Assembly: GCA_045615705.1 (NCBI GenBank)
Contig: JAZLFH010000012.1
Span: forward strand, 4,665-68,664
DNA from: JAZLFH01 sp045615705
Lineage (GTDB): Bacteria > Bacillota > Clostridia > UMGS1883
Length of the DNA stretch: 64,000 nt
Direction: 5' to 3'
Every line of letters starts with the position of its first letter. Position 1 is the stretch's first letter. A model generated the notes under the pieces. It was not told the origin of the DNA. It worked only from the letters and a program-made list of their open reading frames with translations, and searched no databases. A program made the position numbers and the translations under genes. Below, in pieces: positions 17,571-26,896 of the stretch.

Positions 17571-19083
17571 TTAACGGACAGCCTGCTTCTAATTCGTCTT
17601 TGTCAATTAAGTTAACGCTCTTTAAGTCCGAAACCTTTATGTTGTGCTTTTTTGCGATTGACCAAGGCGTGTCGTCTTCTTTTACATAAGAAATTATAAT
17701 TGACGGACGGTTTTCTTTTTGAAACTCTGTTTCTTCTGCATTTTCTATGTATGTCAACTCTTGCGTTTCACTGCATGACGCACTTATCAAAACATTTGCC
17801 CGTACATCAATACTTCTGCTGCTCGATACTGAAAATGAGATGTTTAAAAGGCGGGCATGTGCCACAGCCTCTCCGATATCGCATGAATCCTTCTTTACGG
17901 TGTGAGTAAAGGGGATTTTTTCGTTAAATGTGTTAATCGGAGAGGAAGAATCGTTTGATGAATACAAAACAGAAACATCTAAATTTCCGTAAACAGTCAG
18001 TGAATTTTTCAAATCCTCACTTTTTTCAACCGTAACCGCAGCACATACTTCACAGACATTTTCTATATCGGGAAGGTTTTCAAAAACAGTCAGTGACGCC
18101 TTTATAAAATGCTCACTTGAAGCAGTTTTTACAGGCGTGGTGTATGAAATTGTGTTTGTATCTGTTTTTAAAGCACCGTGTGGTAAAAATGCATCTTTTA
18201 CAGAGTCAAACTCTACATTTTCGCATCCTTTAACGGTAAATGTAAGAGTAAAAGAAATATTTACACAGTATCCGTCATTTTCGCCGTCATCACAAAGAGA
18301 AGCGACAACATTTTTTACGGAAACATCACCCTTTATATCCATGTCGCCGTTTAGATTTTCCGTGTCAACAATTTCGGTAAAAGGAAGTTCGTTTTCACTG
18401 CTTAAAACCGCACCGTCCGCTATGTAGAGAGTATTTACAAATACGCTTCCCCGAATTACGGCTTTGTTGGAAACGGCTTTTATGCTTGTAATTTCCGCTT
18501 TTGCGGTTGATTTTAAAATTTCGTCCGCTTTTTTTGATGAATGAGGAAGTTCAAATGTGTCTTGAATATCAACATCTTTTTTGGAAAAAGCACCAAGGCA
18601 AACGGCAGTAACATGCTCTTTTAAAACTTCGGCGGAAGAAATATCATCTACAATTTCGGGCGACATTTCATTTGTTGCCTCAACCAAAAGTCCCAAATCT
18701 GCTTTAAGAGAGAGTTTCCGGCAGTTTTGAAGTTTGAACGAAGAACTGCTTTTCTCAACGCTTGAAGAAATTTTTGACTCGGGGGTTACTTTTTCGCCTT
18801 CGCACATTTCGGAAAAGGGAGCCGTTACTCTTAAAGAACAGATACTTCTTTGTTCGTCATCTGCGAGATAAATAACGCAAAAATCAACATTACCCGATAA
18901 AAGCACTCTTGATTCCTGGGCTTCGTCCGAGTTTATGTATGCGTTTTCCGACACATTTAAAACCTTTAAAATATCAGGTTTCGTGTCGGGTACTATAATA
19001 TCTGCTTCGACAGATGCTTTGTGGCATACACTAAGAGTGTTACAAGAAATAACAGGGAAAGTTTTATTTACTGAAATTGACAT
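17557..19083 (-). CDS. SPOCS (DUF3794) and LysM domain protein, SipL-like
   Basis: 508 aa from the ATG at 19083, which has AAGGAGG 8 nt upstream; an in-frame ATG further up lacks such a site. The N terminus has the family pattern SVEADIIVPDTKPDILKVL. About three SPOCS repeats follow, rich in Ser, Val and acidic residues. The last ~45 residues are a LysM module (DDTPWSIAKKHNIKVSDL...LIIP). In Clostridioides difficile the similar protein SipL binds SpoIVA through LysM to assemble the spore coat. A coat-assembly role is inferred by homology. The gene stands alone, convergent with the ABC-F gene and divergent from rpsU. Confidence 0.83.
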   Translation of the reverse strand: MSISVNKTFPVISCNTLSVCHKASVEADIIVPDTKPDILKVLNVSENAYINSDEAQESRVLLSGNVDFCVIYLADDEQRSICSLRVTAPFSEMCEGEKVTPESKISSSVEKSSSSFKLQNCRKLSLKADLGLLVEATNEMSPEIVDDISSAEVLKEHVTAVCLGAFSKKDVDIQDTFELPHSSKKADEILKSTAKAEITSIKAVSNKAVIRGSVFVNTLYIADGAVLSSENELPFTEIVDTENLNGDMDIKGDVSVKNVVASLCDDGENDGYCVNISFTLTFTVKGCENVEFDSVKDAFLPHGALKTDTNTISYTTPVKTASSEHFIKASLTVFENLPDIENVCEVCAAVTVEKSEDLKNSLTVYGNLDVSVLYSSNDSSSPINTFNEKIPFTHTVKKDSCDIGEAVAHARLLNISFSVSSSRSIDVRANVLISASCSETQELTYIENAEETEFQKENRPSIIISYVKEDDTPWSIAKKHNIKVSDLKSVNLIDKDELEAGCPLIIPR

Positions 19084-19184
19084 AACTTTGTCCTCCTTAA
19101 AAATCCTACACCACATAATATGAGCAGTAAAGATTTTTTATGCTAAACTTTTAAAACAGTTTTACTCAAAAATAAAAATTTTAC

Positions 19185-19213
19185 TTGACAGTAATTTTCT
19201 TTATGGTTATAAT
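19185..19213 (+). promoter_or_regulatory. Perfect-consensus promoter of rpsU
   Basis: -35 TTGACA (19185-19190), exactly 17 bp, then -10 TATAAT (19208-19213). The leader of about 45 nt ends in GAGAGGGGGG before the rpsU ATG. Such a strong promoter fits a ribosomal protein gene. Confidence 0.88.
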
Positions 19214-19266
19214 TAATAAGTACCAGACCCCGACCGTAGGTCGCAAAACAGAGAGGGGGGTAAAAA

Positions 19267-19443
19267 ATGTCCGAAATTAGAGTTAAAGATAATGAATCTT
19301 TAGACAGTGCGCTTAGAAGATTTAAGCGTTCTTGTGCTCGTGCGGGCGTTCTTTCTGAAGTCCGTAAGAGAGAGCATTACGAGAAACCCAGCGTAAAGCG
19401 TAAGAAAAAATCTGAGGCGGCACGCAAAAGAAAATTCAGATAA
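19267..19443 (+). CDS. rpsU: 30S ribosomal protein S21
   Basis: 58 aa, starting MSEIRVKDNESLDSALRRF and ending in a strongly basic tail (KRKKKSEAARKRKFR). S21 is a small-subunit protein near the anti-Shine-Dalgarno region and helps initiation. The motif NESLDSALRRFKR and the RKREHYEKPS segment identify it. A G-rich ribosome site lies 5 nt before the ATG. It is monocistronic, between a perfect-consensus promoter and a terminator hairpin 4 nt after its stop. Confidence 0.97.
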   Translation: MSEIRVKDNESLDSALRRFKRSCARAGVLSEVRKREHYEKPSVKRKKKSEAARKRKFR

Positions 19444-19447
19444 TTAT

Positions 19448-19471
19448 AAAGTCGTCCACAAGGGCGACTTT
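19448..19471 (+). terminator. Intrinsic terminator of rpsU
   Basis: 10-bp stem AAAGTCGTCC / GGGCGACTTT (one G-U pair) with loop ACAA, followed by the T-rich run TAATTATTTTATT. Confidence 0.8.
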
Positions 19472-19503
19472 AATTATTTTATTGTCGAAAATGGGAGGAT
19501 TAT

Positions 19504-19965
19504 ATGCTCTTTCGCAATGCAGATTTAAATGAAGCCGAGGCTATTGCCGAGTTAATATATGATACAGTTCACAATGTGTGTTGTGATGACTACACACAAA
19601 GACAACTTGAAGCATGGGCACCTAAAAAATTTGACATAAGGCTTTTAAAGGAGTCTTTAAAACGAACATATACCTGCGTGGCAGATGATAACGGCAAAAT
19701 TGTAGGTGTAATAAATATAGAATTTGACGGATATATTAACAGACTTTTTGTAGAAAAAACCCGTCTCAGGCAGGGCATTGCCACCGCCCTTTTAAAAAAG
19801 GGCGAGGAGTGGGCGAAGAAAAACGGCATTGCTGTTTTAACGCTTGAAGCGAGCCTCACAGCCATTCCTTTTTATCTTACAAACGGGTTTGAAAAAAGCG
19901 GAAAGACACGAAAAATCAAAAACGGAGTAGAGTTTTTTAATGACAGGATGGTAAAATTTATTTGA
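19504..19965 (+). CDS. GNAT-family N-acetyltransferase
   Basis: 153 aa, a single GNAT domain. The acetyl-CoA motif A is visible as VEKTRLRQGIATALLKKGEEWAK (about 84-107; the family's R/QxxGxG/A loop). It is followed by a C-terminal LTLEASLTAIPFYLTNGF, the beta5 and alpha4 segment that in related enzymes reads A..FYxxxGF. GGGAGG precedes the ATG. The substrate is not deducible; it could be a small molecule or a protein N terminus. It ends 13 nt before ung. Confidence 0.85.
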   Translation: MLFRNADLNEAEAIAELIYDTVHNVCCDDYTQRQLEAWAPKKFDIRLLKESLKRTYTCVADDNGKIVGVINIEFDGYINRLFVEKTRLRQGIATALLKKGEEWAKKNGIAVLTLEASLTAIPFYLTNGFEKSGKTRKIKNGVEFFNDRMVKFI

Positions 19966-19978
19966 GAGGAAAATTTTT

Positions 19979-20653
19979 ATGGTGTTACTTAAAAACGATT
20001 GGGATGATGTAATCGGCGGTGAGTTTTCAAAGCCGTATTACTTAAAACTTCGTGAATTTCTGAAAGCAGAATATGAAAATTACAACATATATCCCGATAT
20101 GTACGACCTTTTTACGGCACTTAAAGTTACATCATATAAAGATACAAAGGTTGTAATATTGGGACAAGACCCGTACCATGAAAAAAACCAAGCCCACGGA
20201 ATGAGTTTTTCGGTAAAACCGGGTGTGGCAATTCCGCCGTCACTTTTAAATATGTACAAAGAACTAAATCGTTCACTCGGACTTTTTATTCCCAATAACG
20301 GCTATCTTCTTGATTGGGCAAAACAGGGCGTCCTTCTTTTAAACACGGTTTTAACGGTTCGTGAGGGCGAAGCAAATTCGCACAGAGGAAAAGGCTGGGA
20401 AATCTTTACGGACAGCGTAATTAAAGCACTGAGCGAAAGAAAAGACCCGGTGATATTTTTGCTTTGGGGTAACAACGCACGGGAAAAGAAAAATCTGATT
20501 GATGAAACTCGCCACTATGTTCTTGAAGCACCGCATCCGAGTCCGCTTTCGGCAAACCGCGGATTTATAGGTTCGGACCACTTTAAAAAGGCTAACGAAA
20601 TTTTAATTTCGCTTTTAAAATCGCCTATTGATTGGCAAATTAAGAATATTTAA
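19979..20653 (+). CDS. ung: Uracil-DNA glycosylase
   Basis: 224 aa, family 1 UDG length. It removes uracil from DNA to start base excision repair. The water-activating loop GQDPYH has Asp64 and His67; the DNA-intercalation and minor-groove loop is HPSPLSANRGF near residue 185. VLLLNTVLTVREGEANSH and FLLWGNNA (uracil-binding Asn) complete the active site. GAGAGGA precedes the ATG at 19979. Its neighbour is a GNAT protein on the same strand. Confidence 0.97.
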   Translation: MVLLKNDWDDVIGGEFSKPYYLKLREFLKAEYENYNIYPDMYDLFTALKVTSYKDTKVVILGQDPYHEKNQAHGMSFSVKPGVAIPPSLLNMYKELNRSLGLFIPNNGYLLDWAKQGVLLLNTVLTVREGEANSHRGKGWEIFTDSVIKALSERKDPVIFLLWGNNAREKKNLIDETRHYVLEAPHPSPLSANRGFIGSDHFKKANEILISLLKSPIDWQIKNI

Positions 20654-20691
20654 TGTTTTTTTGCACAAAATAAGCCCAAGGAAGTGATTAA

Positions 20692-21045
20692 ATGCAGTAT
20701 CTTTGGGCATTTTTAACAGGCGGAGTACTTTGTGCAATCGGTCAAATATTAATTGACAAGACAAAACTTACTCCGGCAAGAATACTTGTTATGTATGTTA
20801 CGGCAGGAGTTTTTCTTTCGCTCATAGGAGTGTACGAGCCGCTTGTAAAATTTGCGGGAGCGGGAGCGACAGTACCTCTTACGGGATTCGGGTATGTTCT
20901 TTATAACGGAGTGGTAAAAGCGATAAAAGAATACGGGTTTTCGGGAGTGTTCTCGGGCGGACTTGTATCGTCATCGCTCGGAGTCGGCTGTGCAATAATC
21001 TTTGCACTTATGGCATCTGCACTCAGCAAACCGAAAATGAAATAA
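20692..21045 (+). CDS. spoVAE: Stage V sporulation protein AE (SpoVAE)
   Basis: 117 aa hydrophobic protein with about three membrane helices. It matches the SpoVAE family: FLTGGVLCAIGQILIDKTKLTPARILV at the N terminus, and GVGCAIIFALMASALSKPK at the end. SpoVA proteins form the channel that moves dipicolinic acid into the forespore and out at germination. The family is normally encoded as spoVAC-spoVAD-spoVAE; here neither partner is adjacent, since ung lies upstream and cysS downstream. AAGGAAG stands 7 nt before the ATG. Confidence 0.92.
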   Translation: MQYLWAFLTGGVLCAIGQILIDKTKLTPARILVMYVTAGVFLSLIGVYEPLVKFAGAGATVPLTGFGYVLYNGVVKAIKEYGFSGVFSGGLVSSSLGVGCAIIFALMASALSKPKMK

Positions 21046-21060
21046 ATAGCATTTTTCTTA

Positions 21061-21088
21061 AAAACAAGAGGCAAAAAACTCTTGTTTT
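21061..21088 (+). terminator. Terminator after spoVAE
   Basis: 10-bp stem AAAACAAGAG / CTCTTGTTTT, 8-nt A-rich loop, then TTTT. It separates the spore gene from the cysS operon. Confidence 0.8.
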
Positions 21089-21138
21089 TTTGTGCTTTCT
21101 AATATATAATATAAGGTGCAAAAAGGGGGATTTGTGTT

Positions 21139-22524
21139 TTGAAAATTTACAACACTCTCACAAGACAAAAGCAAGAATTTGTACCGGTGGAAGAAGGCAA
21201 GGTAAAAATGTATGCCTGCGGACCTACCGTGTATAATTTGTTCCATATAGGCAATGCAAGACCGCTCATAATTTTTGATGCACTCAGAAATTATTTTGAG
21301 TATCGCGGTTATGAAGTTACATTTGTACAGAATTTCACCGATGTTGACGATAAAATGATTAACCGTGCAAGGGAAGAAAATTGCACGGTTAAAGAAATTG
21401 CCGATAAATATATAAATGAGTATTATAAAGATGCAAAAGGCTTGGGCGTGAGAGAAGCAACAGTGCACCCTAAGGCAACCGAACATATTGATGATATCAT
21501 CGCATTAGTTAAAAAACTTATTGATAAAGGGCATGCATACGAGGTGGACGGCGATGTCTATTTTGATACAAAAAGTTTTAAAGAGTATGGAAAACTCAGC
21601 CACCAACCGCTTGAAGATTTGGAAAACGGTGCAAGAGTTTCGTCTGACGAGAGAAAACACGACCCGATGGACTTCGCACTTTGGAAAAAGAGAAAACTTC
21701 CCGATGAAATAGCATGGGAAAGTCCGTGGGGACTCGGAAGACCCGGCTGGCACATTGAGTGCAGTGCCATGTCGTGCAAGTATTTGGGCGAAACTTTTGA
21801 TATTCACGGCGGAGGGTTAGACCTTATTTTTCCGCACCACGAAAACGAAATTGCACAAAGTGAAGCGGCAAGCGGAAAACTTCTTGCAAACTACTGGATG
21901 CACAATGGCTTTATCAATGTAAACAACGAAAAAATGAGTAAATCGAAGGGCAACTTTTTTACGGTAAGAGATATTGTAAAAGAGTACAGCTACGATGTCA
22001 TAAGGTTTATGATGCTTTCCGTTCATTACAGAAGCCCGATTAATTTCAGTTCGGAAATTCTTGACGCATCTAAAAATGCACTTGAAAGAATTACAATTTG
22101 CCGTAATAATCTTGATTTTGTAATTAAAGGTGCAACTTCGGGAAAAATCAGAGAAGAAGTAAAGAAAAATGCAGACGATTACAGAGAAAAATTTATAACC
22201 GTGTTAGACGATGACTTTAATACGGCAGACGGAATTTCTGTTATATTTGAACTTGTAAAGTATATAAATACGCTTGATAATGCGACAAAAGAAGAATTGG
22301 AAATTTTAAGAGATACCCTTGGTGAATTTTGCAAGGTTTTAAATATTGCAAATACACAAAAAGAACCGATAGATTCCGAAATAGAAGAACTTATCGAAAA
22401 AAGAAACGAAGCAAGAAAACAAAAAAACTTTAAAGAGGCAGATGCAATAAGAGATAAACTCAAAGAAATGCACATTATTTTGGAAGATACACCGGCGGGC
22501 GTAAAATGGAGAAAGGAACAGTAA
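21139..22524 (+). CDS. cysS: Cysteinyl-tRNA synthetase
   Basis: 461 aa, the class I enzyme that charges tRNA-Cys. The start is a TTG at 21139 giving MKIYNTLTRQK, the canonical N terminus; AAAGGGGG lies about 8 nt before it and no ATG fits. The N-terminal YACGPTVYN zinc-site segment, the HIGH equivalent FHIGNARP, GWHIECSAMS (zinc ligands) and the KMSKS loop EKMSKSKGNF are present. The leader is too short for a T-box. It opens a long plus-strand run. A tRNA-Cys gene is at 35.1 kb. Confidence 0.97.
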   Translation: MKIYNTLTRQKQEFVPVEEGKVKMYACGPTVYNLFHIGNARPLIIFDALRNYFEYRGYEVTFVQNFTDVDDKMINRAREENCTVKEIADKYINEYYKDAKGLGVREATVHPKATEHIDDIIALVKKLIDKGHAYEVDGDVYFDTKSFKEYGKLSHQPLEDLENGARVSSDERKHDPMDFALWKKRKLPDEIAWESPWGLGRPGWHIECSAMSCKYLGETFDIHGGGLDLIFPHHENEIAQSEAASGKLLANYWMHNGFINVNNEKMSKSKGNFFTVRDIVKEYSYDVIRFMMLSVHYRSPINFSSEILDASKNALERITICRNNLDFVIKGATSGKIREEVKKNADDYREKFITVLDDDFNTADGISVIFELVKYINTLDNATKEELEILRDTLGEFCKVLNIANTQKEPIDSEIEELIEKRNEARKQKNFKEADAIRDKLKEMHIILEDTPAGVKWRKEQ

Positions 22525-22931
22525 AATTGATTGATTTTATTGAAGGAAGCGTTTTTCCGAGAGAGTATTCACCGCTTGCACTTGCTTATATAGGCGATTC
22601 GGTGTATGACCTTTATATCAGAAGCAGAGTGATGGAAAAGGGTAACAAAAAAATAACAGACCTGCACAAAAAAAGTGTAAGTTATGTAAATGCTTCTGCT
22701 CAGGCACAGGTTTTTATAAAAATAGCGGAGAATTTGACAGATGAAGAAAAAGACATTTTAAAGTGGGGCAGAAATGCAAATAATCACACTCCGCCCAAAA
22801 ATGCAAATGTCATTGATTACAGAATGGCAACGGGTTTTGAAACACTGATAGGTTTTTTGTATATGTCAAAAGAGTATGAAAGACTAAACGAAGTATTAAA
22901 ACTATCTTATGATATACTAAACAATAATTAG
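22506..22931 (+). CDS. mrnC: Mini-ribonuclease III (MrnC)
   Basis: 141 aa, an RNase III catalytic domain without the dsRNA-binding domain. MrnC matures 23S rRNA ends in Bacillota. The core motif is LALAYIGDSVYDLYIR (catalytic Asp and Tyr region), and DYRMATGFETLIGFLY carries the second acidic site. The ATG at 22506 overlaps cysS by 19 nt, the usual cysS-mrnC arrangement in this phylum. Confidence 0.95.
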   Translation: MEKGTVKLIDFIEGSVFPREYSPLALAYIGDSVYDLYIRSRVMEKGNKKITDLHKKSVSYVNASAQAQVFIKIAENLTDEEKDILKWGRNANNHTPPKNANVIDYRMATGFETLIGFLYMSKEYERLNEVLKLSYDILNNN

Positions 22932-22941
22932 GAGGATACAA

Positions 22942-23778
22942 ATGACGGATAAAGAACTTTCAATTATCGCTTATAAGGCACGGAAAAATGCTCTTATCGG
23001 AACGCACAATGCAAAATCGGGTCATCCGGGAGGGAGCCTTTCAATAGCGGAAATCTTGTCGGTTTTATACTTTGACGAGATGAATGTTGACCCAAAAAAT
23101 CCCACAATGGAAACGAGAGACCGATTTGTCCTTTCAAAGGGACACTGTGCACCTATTTTATATGCCACCCTTGGTGAAAGAGGATACTTTGACCCGAAAG
23201 AGTGCGAAAATTTAAGGAAAATTGACAGTTTTTTGCAAGGACATCCCGATATGAAGTCGGTTCCGGGTGTTGATATGTCAACAGGTTCGCTCGGACAAGG
23301 AATATCGGCGGCGTGCGGACTGGCAATTTACGCAAAACGAGAGAACAAGGATTTTAGGATTTACTCAATCTTGGGCGATGGAGAAATCCAGGAAGGCGAA
23401 GTATGGGAAGCGGCAATGTTTGCCGCTCACTACAAACTTGATAACTTGGTTGCATTTGTAGATAACAACGGACTTCAAATAGACGGCGAAATTAAAGATG
23501 TTATGAGTCCGTATCCGATAGACGAAAAGTTTAAGGCATTCGGCTGGAATGTGATAGTAATTGATGCACACAACATAAAAGAGATTAAAGATGCACTTAA
23601 AAAGGCAAGAGATTTTAAAGGCAAACCGACTGTGATAATTGCAAAATCCATTAAGGGCAAGGGAGTATCATTTATGGAAAATAATGCGTCATGGCACGGA
23701 GTTGCACCCAATGATGAGGAACTTAAAAAGGCTCTTGATGAGTTAGACGACAAGATTAAAGAATTGGAGGCGATGTAA
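22942..23778 (+). CDS. Transketolase, N-terminal (thiamine diphosphate) subunit
   Basis: 278 aa. It is one half of a split transketolase that moves two-carbon units between sugar phosphates. It carries the thiamine diphosphate and Mg site: GDGEIQEGEVWEA with the later DNNGLQIDG, plus the substrate-binding HNAKSGHPGGSLS and LSKGHCAPILYA. AGGAGG is 7 nt before the ATG. The partner subunit begins 1 nt after its stop. With rpiB it supports non-oxidative pentose phosphate flux in place of a single-chain Tkt. Confidence 0.94.
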   Translation: MTDKELSIIAYKARKNALIGTHNAKSGHPGGSLSIAEILSVLYFDEMNVDPKNPTMETRDRFVLSKGHCAPILYATLGERGYFDPKECENLRKIDSFLQGHPDMKSVPGVDMSTGSLGQGISAACGLAIYAKRENKDFRIYSILGDGEIQEGEVWEAAMFAAHYKLDNLVAFVDNNGLQIDGEIKDVMSPYPIDEKFKAFGWNVIVIDAHNIKEIKDALKKARDFKGKPTVIIAKSIKGKGVSFMENNASWHGVAPNDEELKKALDELDDKIKELEAM

Positions 23779-23779
23779 G

Positions 23780-24715
23780 GTGGAAAAAAAGGCAACAAGG
23801 GAAAGTTACGGTATAGCACTTAAAGAACTCGCAAAAGACTATAAGTTTTATGTAATGGACGCAGACCTTGCAAAGTCAACAAAAACCGATACATTCAGAA
23901 AAGAATTTCCCCAAAGATTTATAAATGCGGGAATTGCAGAATCAAATATGATGGCGGTATCGGCGGGAATTGCGACTACCGGCACGCCTGTTTTTGTAAG
24001 TTCATTTGCGATGTTTGTTTCCGGAAGAGCATTTGAGCAGGTAAGAAATTCTGTGGCGTATCCTTCACTTAATGTAAAAATCGGTGCCAGCCACGCAGGA
24101 ATCAGCGTTGGCGAAGACGGAGCGACACATCAGTGTCTTGAAGACATCGCACTTATGAGAACACTTCCGAATATGACGGTTATAAGCCCTGCCGACCACT
24201 ACGAAGCGATGGGAGCGGTCAAGGCGGCACTTCTTCATGACGGACCGTGCTATTTGCGTTTCGGAAGACTTTCGGTGCCTATTCTTTTTGATGAGAACTA
24301 TAAGTTTGAACTCGGAAAAGGTGTTACGCTGAGAGAAGGAAAAGATGTAACCATAGTTGCAACGGGATATATGGTAAACTTCGCACTTGAAGCCTGCGAT
24401 ATGCTTAAAGAAGAGGGAATCAGTGCCGAAGTAATCAATATACATACCATAAAGCCGATTGACAAAGAACTTTTGGTAAAATCAGCGAAAAAGACGGGTT
24501 GCGTGGTAACTGCGGAGGAGCATAATGTAATAGGCGGACTCGGAAGTGCAGTTTGCGAAGCACTTTGCGAAGAGTATCCCGTTTCGGTTTACAGAGTAGG
24601 AACACAGGATGTGTTCGGCAGAAGCGGAACACCTGCTGAACTTATGGAGTACTACGGACTTACGGCAAAAAATATTGCGGAAAATACAAAGAGAGCGATT
24701 AATAACAAAAAATGA
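23780..24715 (+). CDS. Transketolase, C-terminal (pyrimidine-binding) subunit
   Basis: 311 aa from a GTG at 23780; GGAGG within the end of the upstream gene serves as ribosome site. It supplies the pyrimidine-binding and C-terminal domains of the split enzyme: ESNMMAVSAGIATTG contains the glutamate that activates thiamine diphosphate, then FVSSFAMFVSGRAFEQ, SHAGISVGEDGATHQ, YLRFGR and EEHNVIGGLGSAV. DXS and pyruvate dehydrogenase E1-beta share this fold, but the pairing with the subunit upstream makes transketolase the best reading. The stop overlaps pcrA by 4 nt. Confidence 0.93.
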   Translation: MEKKATRESYGIALKELAKDYKFYVMDADLAKSTKTDTFRKEFPQRFINAGIAESNMMAVSAGIATTGTPVFVSSFAMFVSGRAFEQVRNSVAYPSLNVKIGASHAGISVGEDGATHQCLEDIALMRTLPNMTVISPADHYEAMGAVKAALLHDGPCYLRFGRLSVPILFDENYKFELGKGVTLREGKDVTIVATGYMVNFALEACDMLKEEGISAEVINIHTIKPIDKELLVKSAKKTGCVVTAEEHNVIGGLGSAVCEALCEEYPVSVYRVGTQDVFGRSGTPAELMEYYGLTAKNIAENTKRAINNKK

Positions 24716-26892
24716 ACGAGAATGTAAATATTTTAAACAGTGAACAACAAAAAGCGGTTACGACAACGGACGGACCGCTTCTTGTTCTTGCAGGGGCAGG
24801 TTCGGGAAAAACAAAAGTTTTGACATACAGGATTGCATATCTTATAGAGAATAAAAAAGCTATGCCTTATAACATCTTGGCAATAACATTTACAAACAAA
24901 GCGGCACAGGAAATGCGAGACAGGGTAGAAGCACTTGTCGGCGAAGATGTAAATGATATGTGGGTAAGAACTTTCCACTCTGCATGTGTAAGAATTTTAA
25001 GAAAAGATATTGAAAAAATCGGATACGGAAACAATTTTAACATAATTGATGCCGATGACCAAAAGTCGCTTATAAAAAATGTAATAAAAGACTTAAATCT
25101 TGACGATAAAAAGTTTCCGCCAAAGGTTGTACTCGGAGAAATTTCAAGGGCAAAGGAAAAATTGGTTTCACCCGAAAATTTTGAAAACCATTTCGGAAAC
25201 GATTACAGAATGAGTCTTGTGGCAAGGATTTACGGCGAGTATCAAAAAAGACTTAATAAGGCAAACTGCCTTGATTTTGACGACTTAATACTCAAAACTG
25301 TTGAACTTTTTGAAAAAAATGAAGATGTGCTTTCGTTTTACCAAAAAAAGTTCAGATACATCTTGGTTGACGAGTATCAAGACACAAACCATGCACAGTA
25401 CAGACTCATAAGCCTTCTTGCAAAAGCACACCGGAATCTTTGTGTAGTAGGTGATGATGACCAGAGCATTTATAAGTTTAGAGGAGCCGACATAAAAAAC
25501 ATTCTTGACTTTGAAAAAGAATTTCCCGAAGCGACTGTTATAAGGCTTGAACAGAACTATCGTTCCACACAAAACATCCTTTCGGCGGCAAATGCAGTAA
25601 TAAAAAACAACACCGAAAGAAAGGGCAAAAACCTTTGGAGCGATAAGGGGAGCGGAGAAAAAATTACAGATTTTAAGACCGCTACCGACCGTGATGAAGC
25701 ATATATGATTTCATCAAAAGCAAAAAGCCTTTTTGGTTGCGGTCGCAATTATAAAGATATGGCGGTTTTATACCGTACAAACGCACAGTCAAGAGTGCTT
25801 GAAGAAGTGTTTATGCGTTCTTCGATTCCGTATAGGGTTCTGTCGGGACTTCGATTCTATGAAAGAATGGAAGTAAAAGACATTATCTCATATCTCAAAC
25901 TTATTAAAAATCCCGATGATAATATTGCACTGATGCGTGTAATAAATGTTCCGTCAAGGAAAGTCGGGAAAGCAACATTAGATATGATTGAATCTATCGC
26001 AAACCGAGAAAACACGAGTATGTTTACCGCAATAAAAGACCACCTTGATGAAATGAAAGACGGTGTGGTAAAGTTTTATGAAATTATTTCGAGTTTGCTT
26101 GAAGATGTAAAAACCTTAACCGTTGACGAGATAGTTCAAAACACGATTGAAAAGACGCTTTATGAGGATTATTTAAAATCAAACTACGAAAACTTTGAAG
26201 ACAGAAAAGAAAACATCAGTCAGCTTGTTTCGGGTGCGGCGGATTATATGAACGCATCACCCGATCCGTCATTTTCGGATTACATGGATAACTTGGCACT
26301 TATAAGCGATATAGATAACTATGATGAAACTGCGGACGCAATGAGTTTGATGACCATTCACACCGCTAAGGGGTTGGAATTTCCGGTTGTGTTTTTGTGC
26401 GGAATGGACGAGGGACTGTTTCCCTCTGTGGCATCAATTATGGATGAATCGGAAGTTGAGGAAGAAAGACGACTTTGCTATGTAGGAATTACGAGAGCAA
26501 AGGAAGAATTGTATCTTTCGGGAGCAAAGAGCCGTATGATGTACGGGAAAACCACTCCGTATAAGCCGTCAAGATTTATGGGCGAGATACCGAGCGAACT
26601 TATAACTACCGTTGAGAGCGAATCTTATATGACTTCCGCTCAGCCTTACAGTGAGATTTATTCTCCGAAAACACCTTTGTACAATACTTCATTTAAGATG
26701 CCTAAAACGGAATCTCCGAAGGGCGACATTTCGTTTAAGGTCGGAGATAGAGTTAAGCACATAAAATTCGGAGAAGGAATTATTATAAACGCAACACCCG
26801 TTGGCAGTGATATGCACTACGAAATCGCATTTGAAAGCGTTGGGACAAAAAATCTTTTGGGACTTTACGCAAAACTTGAGAGAGTGGACTGA
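24712..26892 (+). CDS. pcrA: ATP-dependent DNA helicase PcrA/UvrD
   Basis: 726 aa, superfamily 1A helicase translocating 3' to 5', used in repair and replication restart. Motifs in order: Q motif LNSEQQKAV, I AGAGSGKT, Ia FTNKAAQEM, II VDEYQDTN, III GDDDQSIYKFRGA, IV RLEQNYRST, V TIHTAKGLEFPVVF and VI CYVGITRAKE. The C-terminal ~60 residues (VGDRVKHIKFGEGIIINA) form the Tudor-like domain that contacts RNA polymerase in PcrA. The ATG overlaps the transketolase stop by 4 nt. Confidence 0.96.
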   Translation: MNENVNILNSEQQKAVTTTDGPLLVLAGAGSGKTKVLTYRIAYLIENKKAMPYNILAITFTNKAAQEMRDRVEALVGEDVNDMWVRTFHSACVRILRKDIEKIGYGNNFNIIDADDQKSLIKNVIKDLNLDDKKFPPKVVLGEISRAKEKLVSPENFENHFGNDYRMSLVARIYGEYQKRLNKANCLDFDDLILKTVELFEKNEDVLSFYQKKFRYILVDEYQDTNHAQYRLISLLAKAHRNLCVVGDDDQSIYKFRGADIKNILDFEKEFPEATVIRLEQNYRSTQNILSAANAVIKNNTERKGKNLWSDKGSGEKITDFKTATDRDEAYMISSKAKSLFGCGRNYKDMAVLYRTNAQSRVLEEVFMRSSIPYRVLSGLRFYERMEVKDIISYLKLIKNPDDNIALMRVINVPSRKVGKATLDMIESIANRENTSMFTAIKDHLDEMKDGVVKFYEIISSLLEDVKTLTVDEIVQNTIEKTLYEDYLKSNYENFEDRKENISQLVSGAADYMNASPDPSFSDYMDNLALISDIDNYDETADAMSLMTIHTAKGLEFPVVFLCGMDEGLFPSVASIMDESEVEEERRLCYVGITRAKEELYLSGAKSRMMYGKTTPYKPSRFMGEIPSELITTVESESYMTSAQPYSEIYSPKTPLYNTSFKMPKTESPKGDISFKVGDRVKHIKFGEGIIINATPVGSDMHYEIAFESVGTKNLLGLYAKLERVD

Positions 26893-26896
26893 TAGT

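Noticed and set aside
21089..21138. T-box riboswitch before cysS (also considered for tyrS)
   Set aside because: The leaders are about 50 and 30 nt, too short for a T-box; no conserved T-box sequence is present.
24712..26892. Reading the helicase as Rep or RecB-type
   Set aside because: Length, motif set and the C-terminal Tudor-like segment fit PcrA/UvrD better.
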